A DNA stretch of 64,000 nt from Roseovarius nitratireducens (GTDB lineage: Bacteria > Pseudomonadota > Alphaproteobacteria > Rhodobacterales > Rhodobacteraceae), in the NCBI RefSeq assembly GCF_002925845.1, contig NZ_PDNI01000084.1, positions 26,460 to 90,459 of the forward strand, in the 5' to 3' direction. The translations under genes were made by a program, and so were the position numbers. The stretch's first letter is position 1, and every line of letters begins with the position of its first letter. The notes under the pieces are model-generated. The model was not told the origin of the DNA. It made no database searches and saw only the letters and a list, made by a program, of their open reading frames with translations. This document shows, one piece after another, positions 41,841 to 51,541 of this stretch.

Positions 41841-43211
41841 ATGCTGCGTAACGACCAACTCGACCAATGGGATCGCGAGAACTTCTTCCACCCCTCGACG
41901 CATCTCGCACAATTCGCGCGCGGCGAGGCGCCGAACCGGATCATCACCGGCGGCAGCGGCTGCCATATCGAGGACCGCGAGGGCAATCGCCTGCTTGACG
42001 CATTTGCCGGGCTCTACTGCGTGAACGTGGGCTACGGGCGTCAGGACATTGCCGATGCGATCGCCGAACAGGCCAAGGAGTTGGCCTATTATCACGCCTA
42101 TGTGGGCCACGGTACCGAAGCGTCGATCACGCTGGCCAAGATGATCCTCGACCGCGCGCCCGATCACATGAGCAAGGTCTATTTCGGCCTGTCGGGATCG
42201 GACGCCAACGAGACCAACATCAAGCTGATCTGGTATTACAACAACATCCTCGGCCGCCCCGAGAAGAAGAAGATCATCTCGCGGTGGCGCGGGTATCACG
42301 GCTCTGGCCTGATGACCGGCTCGCTGACGGGCCTGCACCTGTTCCACCGGAAGTTCGACCTGCCGATGAGCCAAGTGATCCACACCGAAGCCCCCTATTA
42401 CTATCGCCGCGACGATGTGAGCATGAGCGAGGAACAGTTCGTCGCCCATTGCGCGTCTGAGCTTGAGGCGCTGATCGACCGCGAGGGGGCCGATACCATC
42501 GCCGCGTTCATCGGCGAGCCGGTGCTGGGCACCGGAGGTATCGTGCCGCCGCCCGCTGGTTACTGGGAGGCGATTCAGCCGATCCTCGAGAAGCATGACA
42601 TCCTGCTCATCGCCGACGAGGTCGTAACCGGCTTCGGCCGCCTGGGCACGATGTTCGGTTCGGAGCATTACGGGCTCAAGCCTGACCTCATCACCATCGC
42701 CAAGGGACTGACCTCGGCCTATGCGCCGCTCTCCGGCTCCATTGTCAGCGAGAAGATGTGGAAGGTGCTGGAGCAGGGCACCGACGAGAACGGCCCGATC
42801 GGCCACGGCTGGACCTACTCGGCGCACCCCATCGGCGCGGCAGCGGGGGTGGCGAATCTCAAGCTGCTCGATGAGCTCGACCTCATCGCGAACAACCGCG
42901 AGGTGGGTGGCTATCTCAACAGGACCATGACCGAGGCGCTCGGCGACCATCCGAACGTGGGCGAGGTGCGCGGCGAGGGGATGCTGTGTGCCGTCGAGTT
43001 CGTGAAGGACAAGGGCAGCCGCACCTTCTTCGATCCCGCCGACAAGATCGGTCCGCAGGTCGCCTCAACGCTCGCTGCCGACCATGTCATCGGACGCGCC
43101 ATGCCGCAGGGGGACATCCTCGGATTCGCCCCGCCGTTCTGCCTGACGCGCGAAGAGGCCGACGAGGTGGTGGCAAAAACCCTGCGCGCGGTGCAGGCGG
43201 TGCTAGGCTGA
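41841..43211 (+). CDS. doeD: class III aminotransferase, diaminobutyrate/putrescine type (DoeD-like)
   Basis: 456 residues from the ATG at 41841 (AAAGGAAAG upstream). PLP lysine is K288 in TIAKGLTSAYAPLSG; IADEVVTGFGR supplies the cofactor Asp. DoeD transaminates L-2,4-diaminobutyrate to aspartate semialdehyde. The close relatives SpuC-type putrescine-pyruvate aminotransferases share most motifs, so a putrescine role is possible, especially since a polyamine-type ABC system follows. Confidence 0.78.
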   Translation: MLRNDQLDQWDRENFFHPSTHLAQFARGEAPNRIITGGSGCHIEDREGNRLLDAFAGLYCVNVGYGRQDIADAIAEQAKELAYYHAYVGHGTEASITLAKMILDRAPDHMSKVYFGLSGSDANETNIKLIWYYNNILGRPEKKKIISRWRGYHGSGLMTGSLTGLHLFHRKFDLPMSQVIHTEAPYYYRRDDVSMSEEQFVAHCASELEALIDREGADTIAAFIGEPVLGTGGIVPPPAGYWEAIQPILEKHDILLIADEVVTGFGRLGTMFGSEHYGLKPDLITIAKGLTSAYAPLSGSIVSEKMWKVLEQGTDENGPIGHGWTYSAHPIGAAAGVANLKLLDELDLIANNREVGGYLNRTMTEALGDHPNVGEVRGEGMLCAVEFVKDKGSRTFFDPADKIGPQVASTLAADHVIGRAMPQGDILGFAPPFCLTREEADEVVAKTLRAVQAVLG

Positions 43212-43442
43212 GTCCCGTGACAAGACCTGAACTTCAGGACATTTGGAGCGGCCCCGGCGCGGGGTCGCCCCAAAGATCGCAGGACAATCGCCCGGAATCG
43301 CTCAGTACGCAGTCGGTTTGGCCTGTCACAGCGCGAATTCTCAAAAAAACGCCGCTTCAAGCTTGCAACAGAAGGCGTTTGTCGGTTTAGACTGCATCCA
43401 ACGCGGGGAACACCGTAGCAAAATAAACACAGGGAGCCGCAA
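43212..43442 (+). promoter_or_regulatory. gap before the polyamine-type ABC operon
   Basis: A 231-bp gap. CCCCG-GCG-CGGGG (43252-43264) is a small hairpin soon after the doeD stop. The second half is AT-richer (about 43340-43430) and would hold the promoter of the transporter genes; no clear -35/-10 pair was settled on. Confidence 0.35.
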
Positions 43443-44546
<1,104 letters not shown>

Positions 44547-44658
44547 GTCGTGACGTGTTCGTGCTCGTCAGAGGCGGGCGCGTGACCCCAGAGGTTCCGC
44601 TGTTCAACCCGTAGCGCGGAGCCCGACAAGTGAAACGGGACTTACTTGGGAGTATAAC

Positions 44659-45774
44659 ATGAAACTCACAACGACGCTTCTGACCTCGACCGCGCTAACC
44701 GTCGCGGCAGGGGTTGCCGCCCACGCACAGGAAATGGCCAACGACATGACGTTTGTCTCCTGGGGTGGCGCCTATCAGGCCAGCCAGCAGAACGCCTATG
44801 CCGAGCCCTACAAGGAGATGCACCCCGAGGTGTCGGTCGTCTGGGATGAAAGTTCCAACGAGGCGGTGGCCAAGCTGCGGGCCATGAACGAGGCCGGCAA
44901 CATCACCTGGGATCTCGTGGACGTGGTGGCGGCTGACGCCATGCGCCTCTGCGACGAGGGCCTGGCGATGGAGATCGACCACGACGAGGTTCTCGCCGAC
45001 GCGCCCGACGGCACCGAGGCCAGCGACGATTTCGGCGACCTGATCGTCAGTGACTGCTTCATCCCGCAGATCGTCTATTCCACCACCTTCGGCTATCGCA
45101 CCGACATGGTGCCCGAAGGTGTCGAGGCACCGAACGATATCTGCGACGTCTGGGACACCGAGACCTACCCCGGCAAGCGCAGCCTCGAGAAGCGCCCGAT
45201 CAACAACATGGAATGGGCCCTGCTCTGCGACGGCGTGGCCAAGGACGAGGTCTATGACGTGCTCGCCACCGACGACGGCCAGCAGCGCGCGCTCGATAAG
45301 CTGGGCGAAATCAAGGACGACGTGATCTGGTGGTCGGCCGGCGCAGACACGCCGCAGCTTCTGGCTGATGGCGAGGTCTTCATGGGCTCGACCTATAACG
45401 GTCGCCTGTTCTCGGCTATCGTGGAGCAGGATCAGCCGATCGCGATGATGTGGGACGCGCAGGTGTTCGACCTCGACGGCTGGATCGTTCCGGCCGGCCT
45501 GCCGGAGGATCGCCTCGCTCGCGTGATGGACTTCCTGCACTTCGCCACCGACACGCAGCGTCTGGCGGACCAGGCGGCCTATATCAGCTACGGCCCGGCG
45601 CGTGCATCCTCGGCACCGATGGTCGGCAAGCATGCCGAGCTCGGTATCGACATGGCACCCCACATGCCGACCGATCCGAACAATGCCAAGAACACGTTCC
45701 TCTACAACTACGAGTTCTGGGCGGATTACCGCGACGACATCGACGCCAAGTTTCAGGCGTGGCTGGCCCAGTAA
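44659..45774 (+). CDS. polyamine-type ABC transporter, periplasmic binding protein
   Basis: 371 residues with a Sec signal peptide (about 1-23) cleaved before QEMANDMTFVSWGGAYQASQQNA. The fold is SBP_bac_8/PotD-like, and SWGGAYQASQ is the usual opening strand. Its Shine-Dalgarno GGGAG lies six bases before the ATG. A strong hairpin (45788-45812) right after the stop probably sets binding protein in excess over the permeases. The ligand is not determinable by eye. Confidence 0.87.
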   Translation: MKLTTTLLTSTALTVAAGVAAHAQEMANDMTFVSWGGAYQASQQNAYAEPYKEMHPEVSVVWDESSNEAVAKLRAMNEAGNITWDLVDVVAADAMRLCDEGLAMEIDHDEVLADAPDGTEASDDFGDLIVSDCFIPQIVYSTTFGYRTDMVPEGVEAPNDICDVWDTETYPGKRSLEKRPINNMEWALLCDGVAKDEVYDVLATDDGQQRALDKLGEIKDDVIWWSAGADTPQLLADGEVFMGSTYNGRLFSAIVEQDQPIAMMWDAQVFDLDGWIVPAGLPEDRLARVMDFLHFATDTQRLADQAAYISYGPARASSAPMVGKHAELGIDMAPHMPTDPNNAKNTFLYNYEFWADYRDDIDAKFQAWLAQ

Positions 45775-45787
45775 GGGCAAGTCTTTC

Positions 45788-45812
45788 GGAAGGGGCCTTC
45801 GCGGCCCCTTCC
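45788..45812 (+). terminator. intercistronic hairpin after the binding-protein gene
   Basis: GGAAGGGGCC (45788-45797) pairs perfectly with GGCCCCTTCC (45803-45812) around TTCGC, followed by GTCCTTTCATT. Its position between binding protein and permease copies the aapJ-aapQ arrangement. Confidence 0.75.
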
Positions 45813-45866
45813 GTCCTTTCATTGGTTTGACCCATTGAAGAATCAAAAGAAACCGACGGGGACGAC

Positions 45867-47597
45867 ATGAGCAATGTGACAGACGCCACGACAGGCGCAG
45901 GCGAGCCGATGCCGGGCGATAATGGCACGCGGACCGCGAAGACAGAGAACGGCCCGGTCATGGCCGCCGACGGGCGCCCTCTGAAGCAAACGCTCAGGCG
46001 CACGCTTCGCCGCGAGAAGATGCGCGCGCTGTTGCTGATTGCGCCGCTGCTTATTTTTGTCGTCGTCACCTTTATTGTGCCGATCCTGTCGATGCTCTTT
46101 CGTTCGGTCGAGAACGATATCGTGCAGAACACCATGCCCGAGACGGTGCAGGCTCTGCGGGCCTGGGATGAGCAGGGCACCGAGCCGCCGGGCGACGAGG
46201 TTTTCGTCCCTCTGTATTTCGACCTCTTCAAGGCCTCTGAGGCCAAGGAACACACCAAGCTCGGCAGCCGACTCAACTATGAACAGCCGGGCTTGTCGTC
46301 GATGTTCCGCGGCACCGGTCGCGACCTCGATGACATGGGCGAAGAATTCCAGGACGTGTTCGAGGAAATCGACCCCGCCTTTGAGACCGCCGCCTTCTGG
46401 CACGAGCTGCTCTCGGGCGCGGGCGGCGAGGCTCTGCTGAAAGAGCGCCGCGACCTCTACGAGGCGTTGACTGGCGAGGAGATGCGGGGCGATGTCGGCT
46501 TCACCCCCTCGACAGAAATGGCCGAGATGCTGCCGTGGACCACGAAGGCCTACACCGATTTCGCGATCTGGACGGCCATCGAGGAAGAGGACGTGGTAGC
46601 CGAGGAAGAGCCCTGGGAAGCTGTCTATGCCGCCCTGGGCCAGGACTTGCGGAGCCCCGACACGGTGGCTGCGATCGAGGCCTATTCCGGCCCTTGGTCC
46701 ACCACTCTCAAGGCAGCGGCGGAGAATCGCGACCAGCTGCCGCAAGACAGCTTTCGCGAGATGTTCGTGGCTTCCGACAAGGATTGGGGCAGCCTGGAGG
46801 CGTGGCGCACCATCTCGCTCTACAGCCCGCCCGTCACCGCCGGCTATTTCCTGAATTCGGTGGATCTGACCAAGACCGTGGACGGGATCGCGGCGCGCCC
46901 CGAGACTCAGCAGATCTACCTTACGCTGTTCCAGCGCACGCTGATCATGTCGCTGATCATCACCGGCTCCTGCATCCTGCTAGGCTATCCCGTGGCGTGG
47001 CTCCTGGCCAACCTGCCGCTGCGCACGGCCAACGTGCTGATGATCCTCGTGCTGTTGCCGTTCTGGACCTCGCTCTTGGTACGCACCTCGGCATGGAAGG
47101 TTCTGCTGCAGCAACAGGGGATCATCAACGAGATCCTCGTCTGGCTGGGCTTCGTCGATGACGCGAACCGCCTGATCCTGATGAACAACGCCACCGGCAC
47201 CGTGATTGCGATGACGCATATCCTCTTGCCATTCATGATCCTGCCGCTCTACTCGGTGATGAAGACCGTCCCGCCCAGCTACCTGCGCGCGGCAAAATCG
47301 CTGGGCGCCACCAACTGGACGGCCTTCTGGCGGGTCTATTTCCCGCAATCCGTCCCCGGGATCGGCGCGGGCAGCATCCTCGTCTTCATCCTGTCCATCG
47401 GCTACTACATCACGCCCGAGATCGTGGGCGGCACCAGCGGTGTCTTCATCTCCAACAGGATCGCCTATCACATTTCCTCGTCGCTCAACTGGGGGCTGGC
47501 CGCGGCGCTGGGCAGCATCCTGCTGATCGTGGTGCTGGCGCTCTACTGGTGCTACGACCGGATCGTGGGCATCGACAACGTGAAACTCGGAGGCTGA
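45867..47597 (+). CDS. polyamine-type ABC permease with very large periplasmic loop
   Basis: 576 residues, about twice a standard PotB. One helix (about 54-78) is followed by roughly 270 hydrophilic, acidic residues (about 82-350), and then five helices with the usual binding-protein-dependent permease core, EAA loop TVPPSYLRAAKSLGATNWTAFWRVYFPQS. The large loop between helices 1 and 2 should face the periplasm and could contact the binding protein or be a sensor domain. The core is complete. Confidence 0.83.
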   Translation: MSNVTDATTGAGEPMPGDNGTRTAKTENGPVMAADGRPLKQTLRRTLRREKMRALLLIAPLLIFVVVTFIVPILSMLFRSVENDIVQNTMPETVQALRAWDEQGTEPPGDEVFVPLYFDLFKASEAKEHTKLGSRLNYEQPGLSSMFRGTGRDLDDMGEEFQDVFEEIDPAFETAAFWHELLSGAGGEALLKERRDLYEALTGEEMRGDVGFTPSTEMAEMLPWTTKAYTDFAIWTAIEEEDVVAEEEPWEAVYAALGQDLRSPDTVAAIEAYSGPWSTTLKAAAENRDQLPQDSFREMFVASDKDWGSLEAWRTISLYSPPVTAGYFLNSVDLTKTVDGIAARPETQQIYLTLFQRTLIMSLIITGSCILLGYPVAWLLANLPLRTANVLMILVLLPFWTSLLVRTSAWKVLLQQQGIINEILVWLGFVDDANRLILMNNATGTVIAMTHILLPFMILPLYSVMKTVPPSYLRAAKSLGATNWTAFWRVYFPQSVPGIGAGSILVFILSIGYYITPEIVGGTSGVFISNRIAYHISSSLNWGLAAALGSILLIVVLALYWCYDRIVGIDNVKLGG

Positions 47598-47600
47598 GGC

Positions 47601-48818
47601 ATGTCCAACCTAACCGTCGATATCCCGCGACCGCCGCTCAACGGCTTCACCCTGCCGCTCATGGCCGTGTTCGCCGGCTGTTTCGGCTTTGTCGTGGGCA
47701 ACGTCTTTGCCCAGCCGCTGATCGGGTTCCTGATCGGAGCGGTGGTCGGGGCCGGGGTAGCACTGCTGGCGCATAATTTGCCGCGCAGCCGCCGCAACGT
47801 CCGCCTCGGGCTGATCGCCATCTTCGGGCTGATCGGCCTCATTCTGGTGGGGCCTGGTGCGATGGTGGCAGGGTTGCTGATCGGGGCGGTCCTGAGCTGG
47901 GCCGCCTACTGGCTGGACAGCGGCGCGTATCGCTCCCGCGTGCCGATCTACTACACCGCCGGGCAGACGCTTTGGCACAATTCCTTCCTGTTCATCTGCG
48001 GACTGGTTTTCTTCTTCCTGATCGCGCCGCTGCTCCCGGTTATGTGGCTGAGTTTCAACGCCCAGAACTTCTTCACCTTCACGCCGGAAATGCTAAACTT
48101 CCAAGCCGAGGGTTATTCGCTCAAGCATTACCGCGATTTCCTCGGCACCGAGGAATGGATGGTGCCGCTGAAAAACTCGCTGATCATCGCGCCTTTTGCC
48201 ACTTTCATATCGGTTAGCCTCGGCACGCTGGCGGCCATCGGCCTCAGCCAGTCGCACGTGCCCGGGCGGCAGGCGATCATGGCGATCCTGATCTCGCCGA
48301 TGATCGTGCCACTGATCATCTCGGCCACCGGGATGTTTTTCTTCTACGCGCCGCTGGGTAACTGGCTGGAGGCCACTCTCGGGCTTAACCGCTCCTTCGT
48401 CGGCTACCTCAAGGTGATCCTCGCCCATGCCGCGCTGGGGGTGCCCTTCGTGATCATCACCGTGACGGCCACGCTGGTGGGCTTCGACAAGTCGCTGACC
48501 CGCGCCTCGGCCAACATGGGCGCAGACCCGGTGACCACCTTCTTTCGCGTGCAGATGCCGCTCATCCTGCCAGGCGTGATCTCGGGGGGGCTTTTTGCCT
48601 TCATCACCTCGTTCGACGAGGTGGTGGTGGTGCTCTTCGTCGGCTCGGCGCAGCAGCAGACGCTGCCGTGGCAGATGTTCACCGGCTTGCGCGAGCAGAT
48701 CAGCCCGACGATCTTGGCGGCGGCAACGATCCTCGTTACCGTGTCCATCTGCCTGCTGACCACGGTCGAGTTGCTCCGGCGCCGGTCAGAGCGGCTGCGA
48801 GGCCTGAGCCCGGGCTGA
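47601..48818 (+). CDS. polyamine-type ABC permease with extra N-terminal helices
   Basis: 405 residues, about 130 more than PotC. An added N-terminal block (about 15-110) contains four hydrophobic helices rich in Gly and Ala. The PotC-like core starts near LFICGLVFFFLIAPLLPVMWLSF, with the EAA-like loop near ASANMGADPVTTFFRVQMPLILPG. It begins 3 bp after the companion permease stop. It forms the pore with that protein. Confidence 0.83.
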   Translation: MSNLTVDIPRPPLNGFTLPLMAVFAGCFGFVVGNVFAQPLIGFLIGAVVGAGVALLAHNLPRSRRNVRLGLIAIFGLIGLILVGPGAMVAGLLIGAVLSWAAYWLDSGAYRSRVPIYYTAGQTLWHNSFLFICGLVFFFLIAPLLPVMWLSFNAQNFFTFTPEMLNFQAEGYSLKHYRDFLGTEEWMVPLKNSLIIAPFATFISVSLGTLAAIGLSQSHVPGRQAIMAILISPMIVPLIISATGMFFFYAPLGNWLEATLGLNRSFVGYLKVILAHAALGVPFVIITVTATLVGFDKSLTRASANMGADPVTTFFRVQMPLILPGVISGGLFAFITSFDEVVVVLFVGSAQQQTLPWQMFTGLREQISPTILAAATILVTVSICLLTTVELLRRRSERLRGLSPG

Positions 48819-48867
48819 CGCGACGTCCTGCTTGGCCCGCCGATCGCGGCGGGCCTAGCTTGCGCGC

Positions 48868-50487
48868 ATGGAGTTTGACTACATCATCGTCGGCGGCGGC
48901 TCCGCTGGCTGCGTGATGGCAGCGCGCCTGAGCGAAGACGCAGCCACCCGCGTCTGCCTCGTCGAGGCGGGCGGTGGCGGACGCGACATCTTCGTCCGCG
49001 CCCCCGCGCTGGTGGCGGCGATGGTCTCGGGGCGGCCACGGATCAACAATTGGGCATTTCACACCGTACCGCAGCCGGGGCTGAACGGGCGGCGTGGGTT
49101 TCAGCCGCGCGGCCGCGCGCTGGGCGGGTCGAGCGCGATCAACGCCATGCTCTACACGCGCGGACATCCACGCGATTACGACGAATGGGCCGATCTCGGC
49201 TGCGACGGCTGGGATTGGCAGAGCGTGCTGCCGTGGTTTCGCCGCGCCGAAGGCAATACCACGCGCGGCGGCGATCTGCACGGGCAAGACGGGCCACTCA
49301 AGATCCGCGACCAAAGCGCGCCACGCACCATTTCCAGCACCTTCATCGACGCCTGCGCCCACCTTCAAATCCCCCGCAACCCGGATTTCAACGGGCCCCG
49401 ACAGGAAGGCGCGGGCCTCTACCAGGTCACGCAATTCGCCGGTGGTCCGAACAACGGCGAGCGCTGCTCGGCGGCGGCGGCCTATCTCTTTCCCGCGATG
49501 ACGCGCCCCAACCTCACGGTGATTTCCCGCGCGCTGGCCTGTCGCATCCTCGTTGAGGATGGTCGCGCCACGGGCCTGCGCTACCGCCGCCGGGGCCGGT
49601 TGCATGAAATCCGCGCGCGCCGCGAGGTGATCCTCTCGGCGGGGGCCTTCGGTTCGCCGCATCTGCTCAAGCTCTCGGGCATCGGTCCGGCAGAGGAACT
49701 GGTGGCGCACGGAATCCCTCCGGTGCGCGACCTGCCCGGAGTGGGCGAGAACCTGCAGGACCACCTCGACTACATCCTCGCCGAGACATCGAAACGCGAC
49801 GACGTGGTGAGCCTCGGCCCCAAGGGGCTGTGGCAGTTGGGCAAGGCTGCGCTGCGGTGGCGGCGCACCGGCACGGGGCATTTCGCGACACCCTATGCCG
49901 AGGCGGGGGCCTTCCTGCACTCGGCTCCCGGCCTCGACCGGCCCGACCTCCAGCTACATTTCGTGATCGGTATCGTCGAGGACCACATGCGCCGCCTGCA
50001 TTTCCGGCCCGGCTATTCCTGCCATGTCTGCGTGCTGCGGCCCCACAGCCGGGGCCGGGTGACGCTTGCCTCTCCTCGCCCCGCCGACGCTCCGCTGATC
50101 GACCCGGCCTTTCTGAGCGACCCGCGCGACCTGCCCCTGATGATGACCGCCGCGCGCCGGATGGACGCGATCCTCGCTGCCCCGCCGCTCGCGCCGTGGC
50201 GCAAGACGCGCCTGCACGACCATGACTGGAGCGATGCGGCGCTGGAGCGCGATATCCGCGCCCGCGCCGACACGATCTATCACCCGGTGGGCACCTGCGC
50301 GATGGGACGGGGCGAGATGGCGGTGGTGGACGCGCAGGGCCGCGTGCACGGGGTCACGAGGCTACGGGTGGTCGATGCCTCGATCATGCCGCGCCTTGTG
50401 GGGGGCAATACCAACGCCCCCACCATCATGATCGCGGAAAAGATCGCTGGAGAAATGACAGGGCGCGCGCCGGATCAGGCGCGGTAG
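48868..50487 (+). CDS. GMC-family flavin oxidoreductase (choline/alcohol dehydrogenase-like)
   Basis: 539 residues. FAD motif GGGSAG at 9-14 after YIIVG, GMC signature [18 protein letters not shown] near 85-102, second GMC signature [17 protein letters not shown], and the C-terminal [10 protein letters not shown] with the catalytic His region and [12 protein letters not shown]. It oxidises an alcohol and passes electrons to quinone or oxygen; BetA-like choline dehydrogenase and AlkJ-like alcohol dehydrogenase are both possible. Its end overlaps the convergent TetR gene by 13 bp. Confidence 0.85.
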   Translation: MEFDYIIVGGGSAGCVMAARLSEDAATRVCLVEAGGGGRDIFVRAPALVAAMVSGRPRINNWAFHTVPQPGLNGRRGFQPRGRALGGSSAINAMLYTRGHPRDYDEWADLGCDGWDWQSVLPWFRRAEGNTTRGGDLHGQDGPLKIRDQSAPRTISSTFIDACAHLQIPRNPDFNGPRQEGAGLYQVTQFAGGPNNGERCSAAAAYLFPAMTRPNLTVISRALACRILVEDGRATGLRYRRRGRLHEIRARREVILSAGAFGSPHLLKLSGIGPAEELVAHGIPPVRDLPGVGENLQDHLDYILAETSKRDDVVSLGPKGLWQLGKAALRWRRTGTGHFATPYAEAGAFLHSAPGLDRPDLQLHFVIGIVEDHMRRLHFRPGYSCHVCVLRPHSRGRVTLASPRPADAPLIDPAFLSDPRDLPLMMTAARRMDAILAAPPLAPWRKTRLHDHDWSDAALERDIRARADTIYHPVGTCAMGRGEMAVVDAQGRVHGVTRLRVVDASIMPRLVGGNTNAPTIMIAEKIAGEMTGRAPDQAR

Positions 50488-51092
50488 CGCGCCAGGAACA
50501 TCTCGACCGCACCATTCACCACCCGCTCGATATCGGCCTCGCTCGGGGCGTCGCACATGCCGCACAGTGACCGTACGAACAGATCGCCCTTGCACAATTC
50601 GCCAAACTGATTGGCGGCAAGGTCCATGTCGTCGATCCGCAGTATCCCCGCCTCGACATAGGGCGCCAGAACCTTGCTCATCCGCTCGCGCACCAGCGCC
50701 GGGCCCGAGGCGTAGAACCGGCGTCCAAGCTCGGGGAAGCGGTGGGATTCGGCCACGCAGATGCGAAACACTTGCTGCCCGAAATCCGACAGGAAAAACC
50801 GCACGATCCGACTCGCGGCCTCGTGCAGCACCTCCTCGATCGGGGCGCCCGACCCGATCACCTCGATCGCCTCCTCGGCCTGCCGGTTGCATTCGATCCG
50901 CGCCACCTCGGAGAACAGCAGCCGCTTGTCGGGGAAATAGCTGTAGAGCGTTGCCTTGGAAACCTGCGCCTCGCGCGCGATCTCGTCCACGCTCGCACCT
51001 TCGAACCCGTCGCGCATGAAAACGCGGCGTGCGCCTTCTAGCACCTGGTCGAACTTGCGGCCTTTCTTGATCTCGGCGGCGGGTGCCGACAT
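50475..51092 (-). CDS. TetR-family transcriptional regulator
   Basis: 205 residues from the ATG at 51092, chosen because GGGAGG sits six bases before it (the ATG at 51098 directly abuts that site). The N-terminal TetR helix-turn-helix is [32 protein letters not shown]. The C-terminal ligand domain is of the AefR-like type. Two identical-architecture boxes (GAAC-N6-GTTC) upstream of the neighbouring peptide gene are candidate targets. Confidence 0.87.
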   Translation of the reverse strand: MSAPAAEIKKGRKFDQVLEGARRVFMRDGFEGASVDEIAREAQVSKATLYSYFPDKRLLFSEVARIECNRQAEEAIEVIGSGAPIEEVLHEAASRIVRFFLSDFGQQVFRICVAESHRFPELGRRFYASGPALVRERMSKVLAPYVEAGILRIDDMDLAANQFGELCKGDLFVRSLCGMCDAPSEADIERVVNGAVEMFLARYRA

Positions 51093-51176
51093 TTGCATCC
51101 TCCCGGCAGGTCCGGGCAGTCTATTCGGGCCGGGACGACATCCGCAAGCACATCTGCGTGTGCAAGGAGAGAAGGC

Positions 51177-51199
51177 GGGCCGCCCGGTTCGGGCGGCCC
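51177..51199 (-). terminator. terminator of the 52-residue peptide gene
   Basis: GGGCCGCCC (51177-51185) pairs perfectly with GGGCGGCCC (51191-51199), loop GGTTC. On the minus strand it starts about 10 bp after the peptide stop and is followed by GCCTTCTCTCCTT, so the peptide gene is probably a separate short transcript, not joined to the TetR gene. Confidence 0.65.
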
Positions 51200-51209
51200 C
51201 ATGCCCGGG

Positions 51210-51368
51210 TTACTTGTCGATGGCACCGGTGCCCTGCGTCACCGGCTGCGGTGCGGGCCCAGGGTAGGTGAGTGTCGGGATGAGGCCGCTCGTATCGATG
51301 CTGAAGGCCACGGCGGGCGCAGCGGCGAGCGAGACGGTAAGGGTGATGGCGGTGAGAGCGGGTTTCAT
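51210..51368 (-). CDS. small secreted peptide, 52 residues
   Basis: Reads MKPALTAITLTVSLAAAPAVA then a mature part of about 31 residues, FSIDTSGLIPTLTYPGPAPQ ending TGAIDK. The first 21 residues are a classic Sec signal peptide with Ala-Val-Ala cleavage. GGAG lies six bases before the ATG at 51368. A terminator-like hairpin follows, and two matching palindromic boxes lie immediately upstream. The mature peptide is short, Pro-rich and without cysteines. Function unknown; an envelope signal or stress peptide under TetR control is a guess. Confidence 0.7.
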   Translation of the reverse strand: MKPALTAITLTVSLAAAPAVAFSIDTSGLIPTLTYPGPAPQPVTQGTGAIDK

Positions 51369-51383
51369 GGTAAACTCCACTAT

Positions 51384-51401
51384 CTGAACTGATCCGTTCA
51401 G
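51384..51401. promoter_or_regulatory. palindromic operator box 1, CTGAAC-N6-GTTCAG
   Basis: CTGAAC (51384-51389) and GTTCAG (51396-51401), perfect 6-bp arms with a 6-bp spacer, 15 bp upstream of the small peptide start. The spacing and symmetry suit a TetR-family dimer. Confidence 0.65.
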
Positions 51402-51441
51402 TGGTAAGTAAGCCGTTCGGTCCAGGTACCAAGATGATTTC

Positions 51442-51455
51442 GAACCGAGCGGTTC
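51442..51455. promoter_or_regulatory. palindromic operator box 2, GAACC-N4-GGTTC
   Basis: GAACCGAGCGGTTC has the same GAAC-N6-GTTC core as box 1, 56 bp away. A half-site GTTCGG lies between them at about 51414-51419. Paired boxes suggest cooperative or two-promoter control in the peptide/mbfA divergent region. Confidence 0.6.
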
Positions 51456-51507
51456 AATCTAACTCGCCACTGCCCGACCTCTTGATTCCAGTCACCAGTT
51501 CGATAAA

Positions 51508-51522
51508 TTAGAATAATTCTAA
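51508..51522. promoter_or_regulatory. ICE-type Irr box upstream of mbfA
   Basis: TTAGAA-TAA-TTCTAA, a perfect 15-bp palindrome, lies 19 bp before the mbfA start. It matches the iron control element (TTAGAA-N3-TTCTAA core) bound by Irr in alphaproteobacteria, where Irr represses mbfA under low iron. Confidence 0.75.
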
Positions 51523-51541
51523 GTATAGCCGCGAGACACGC

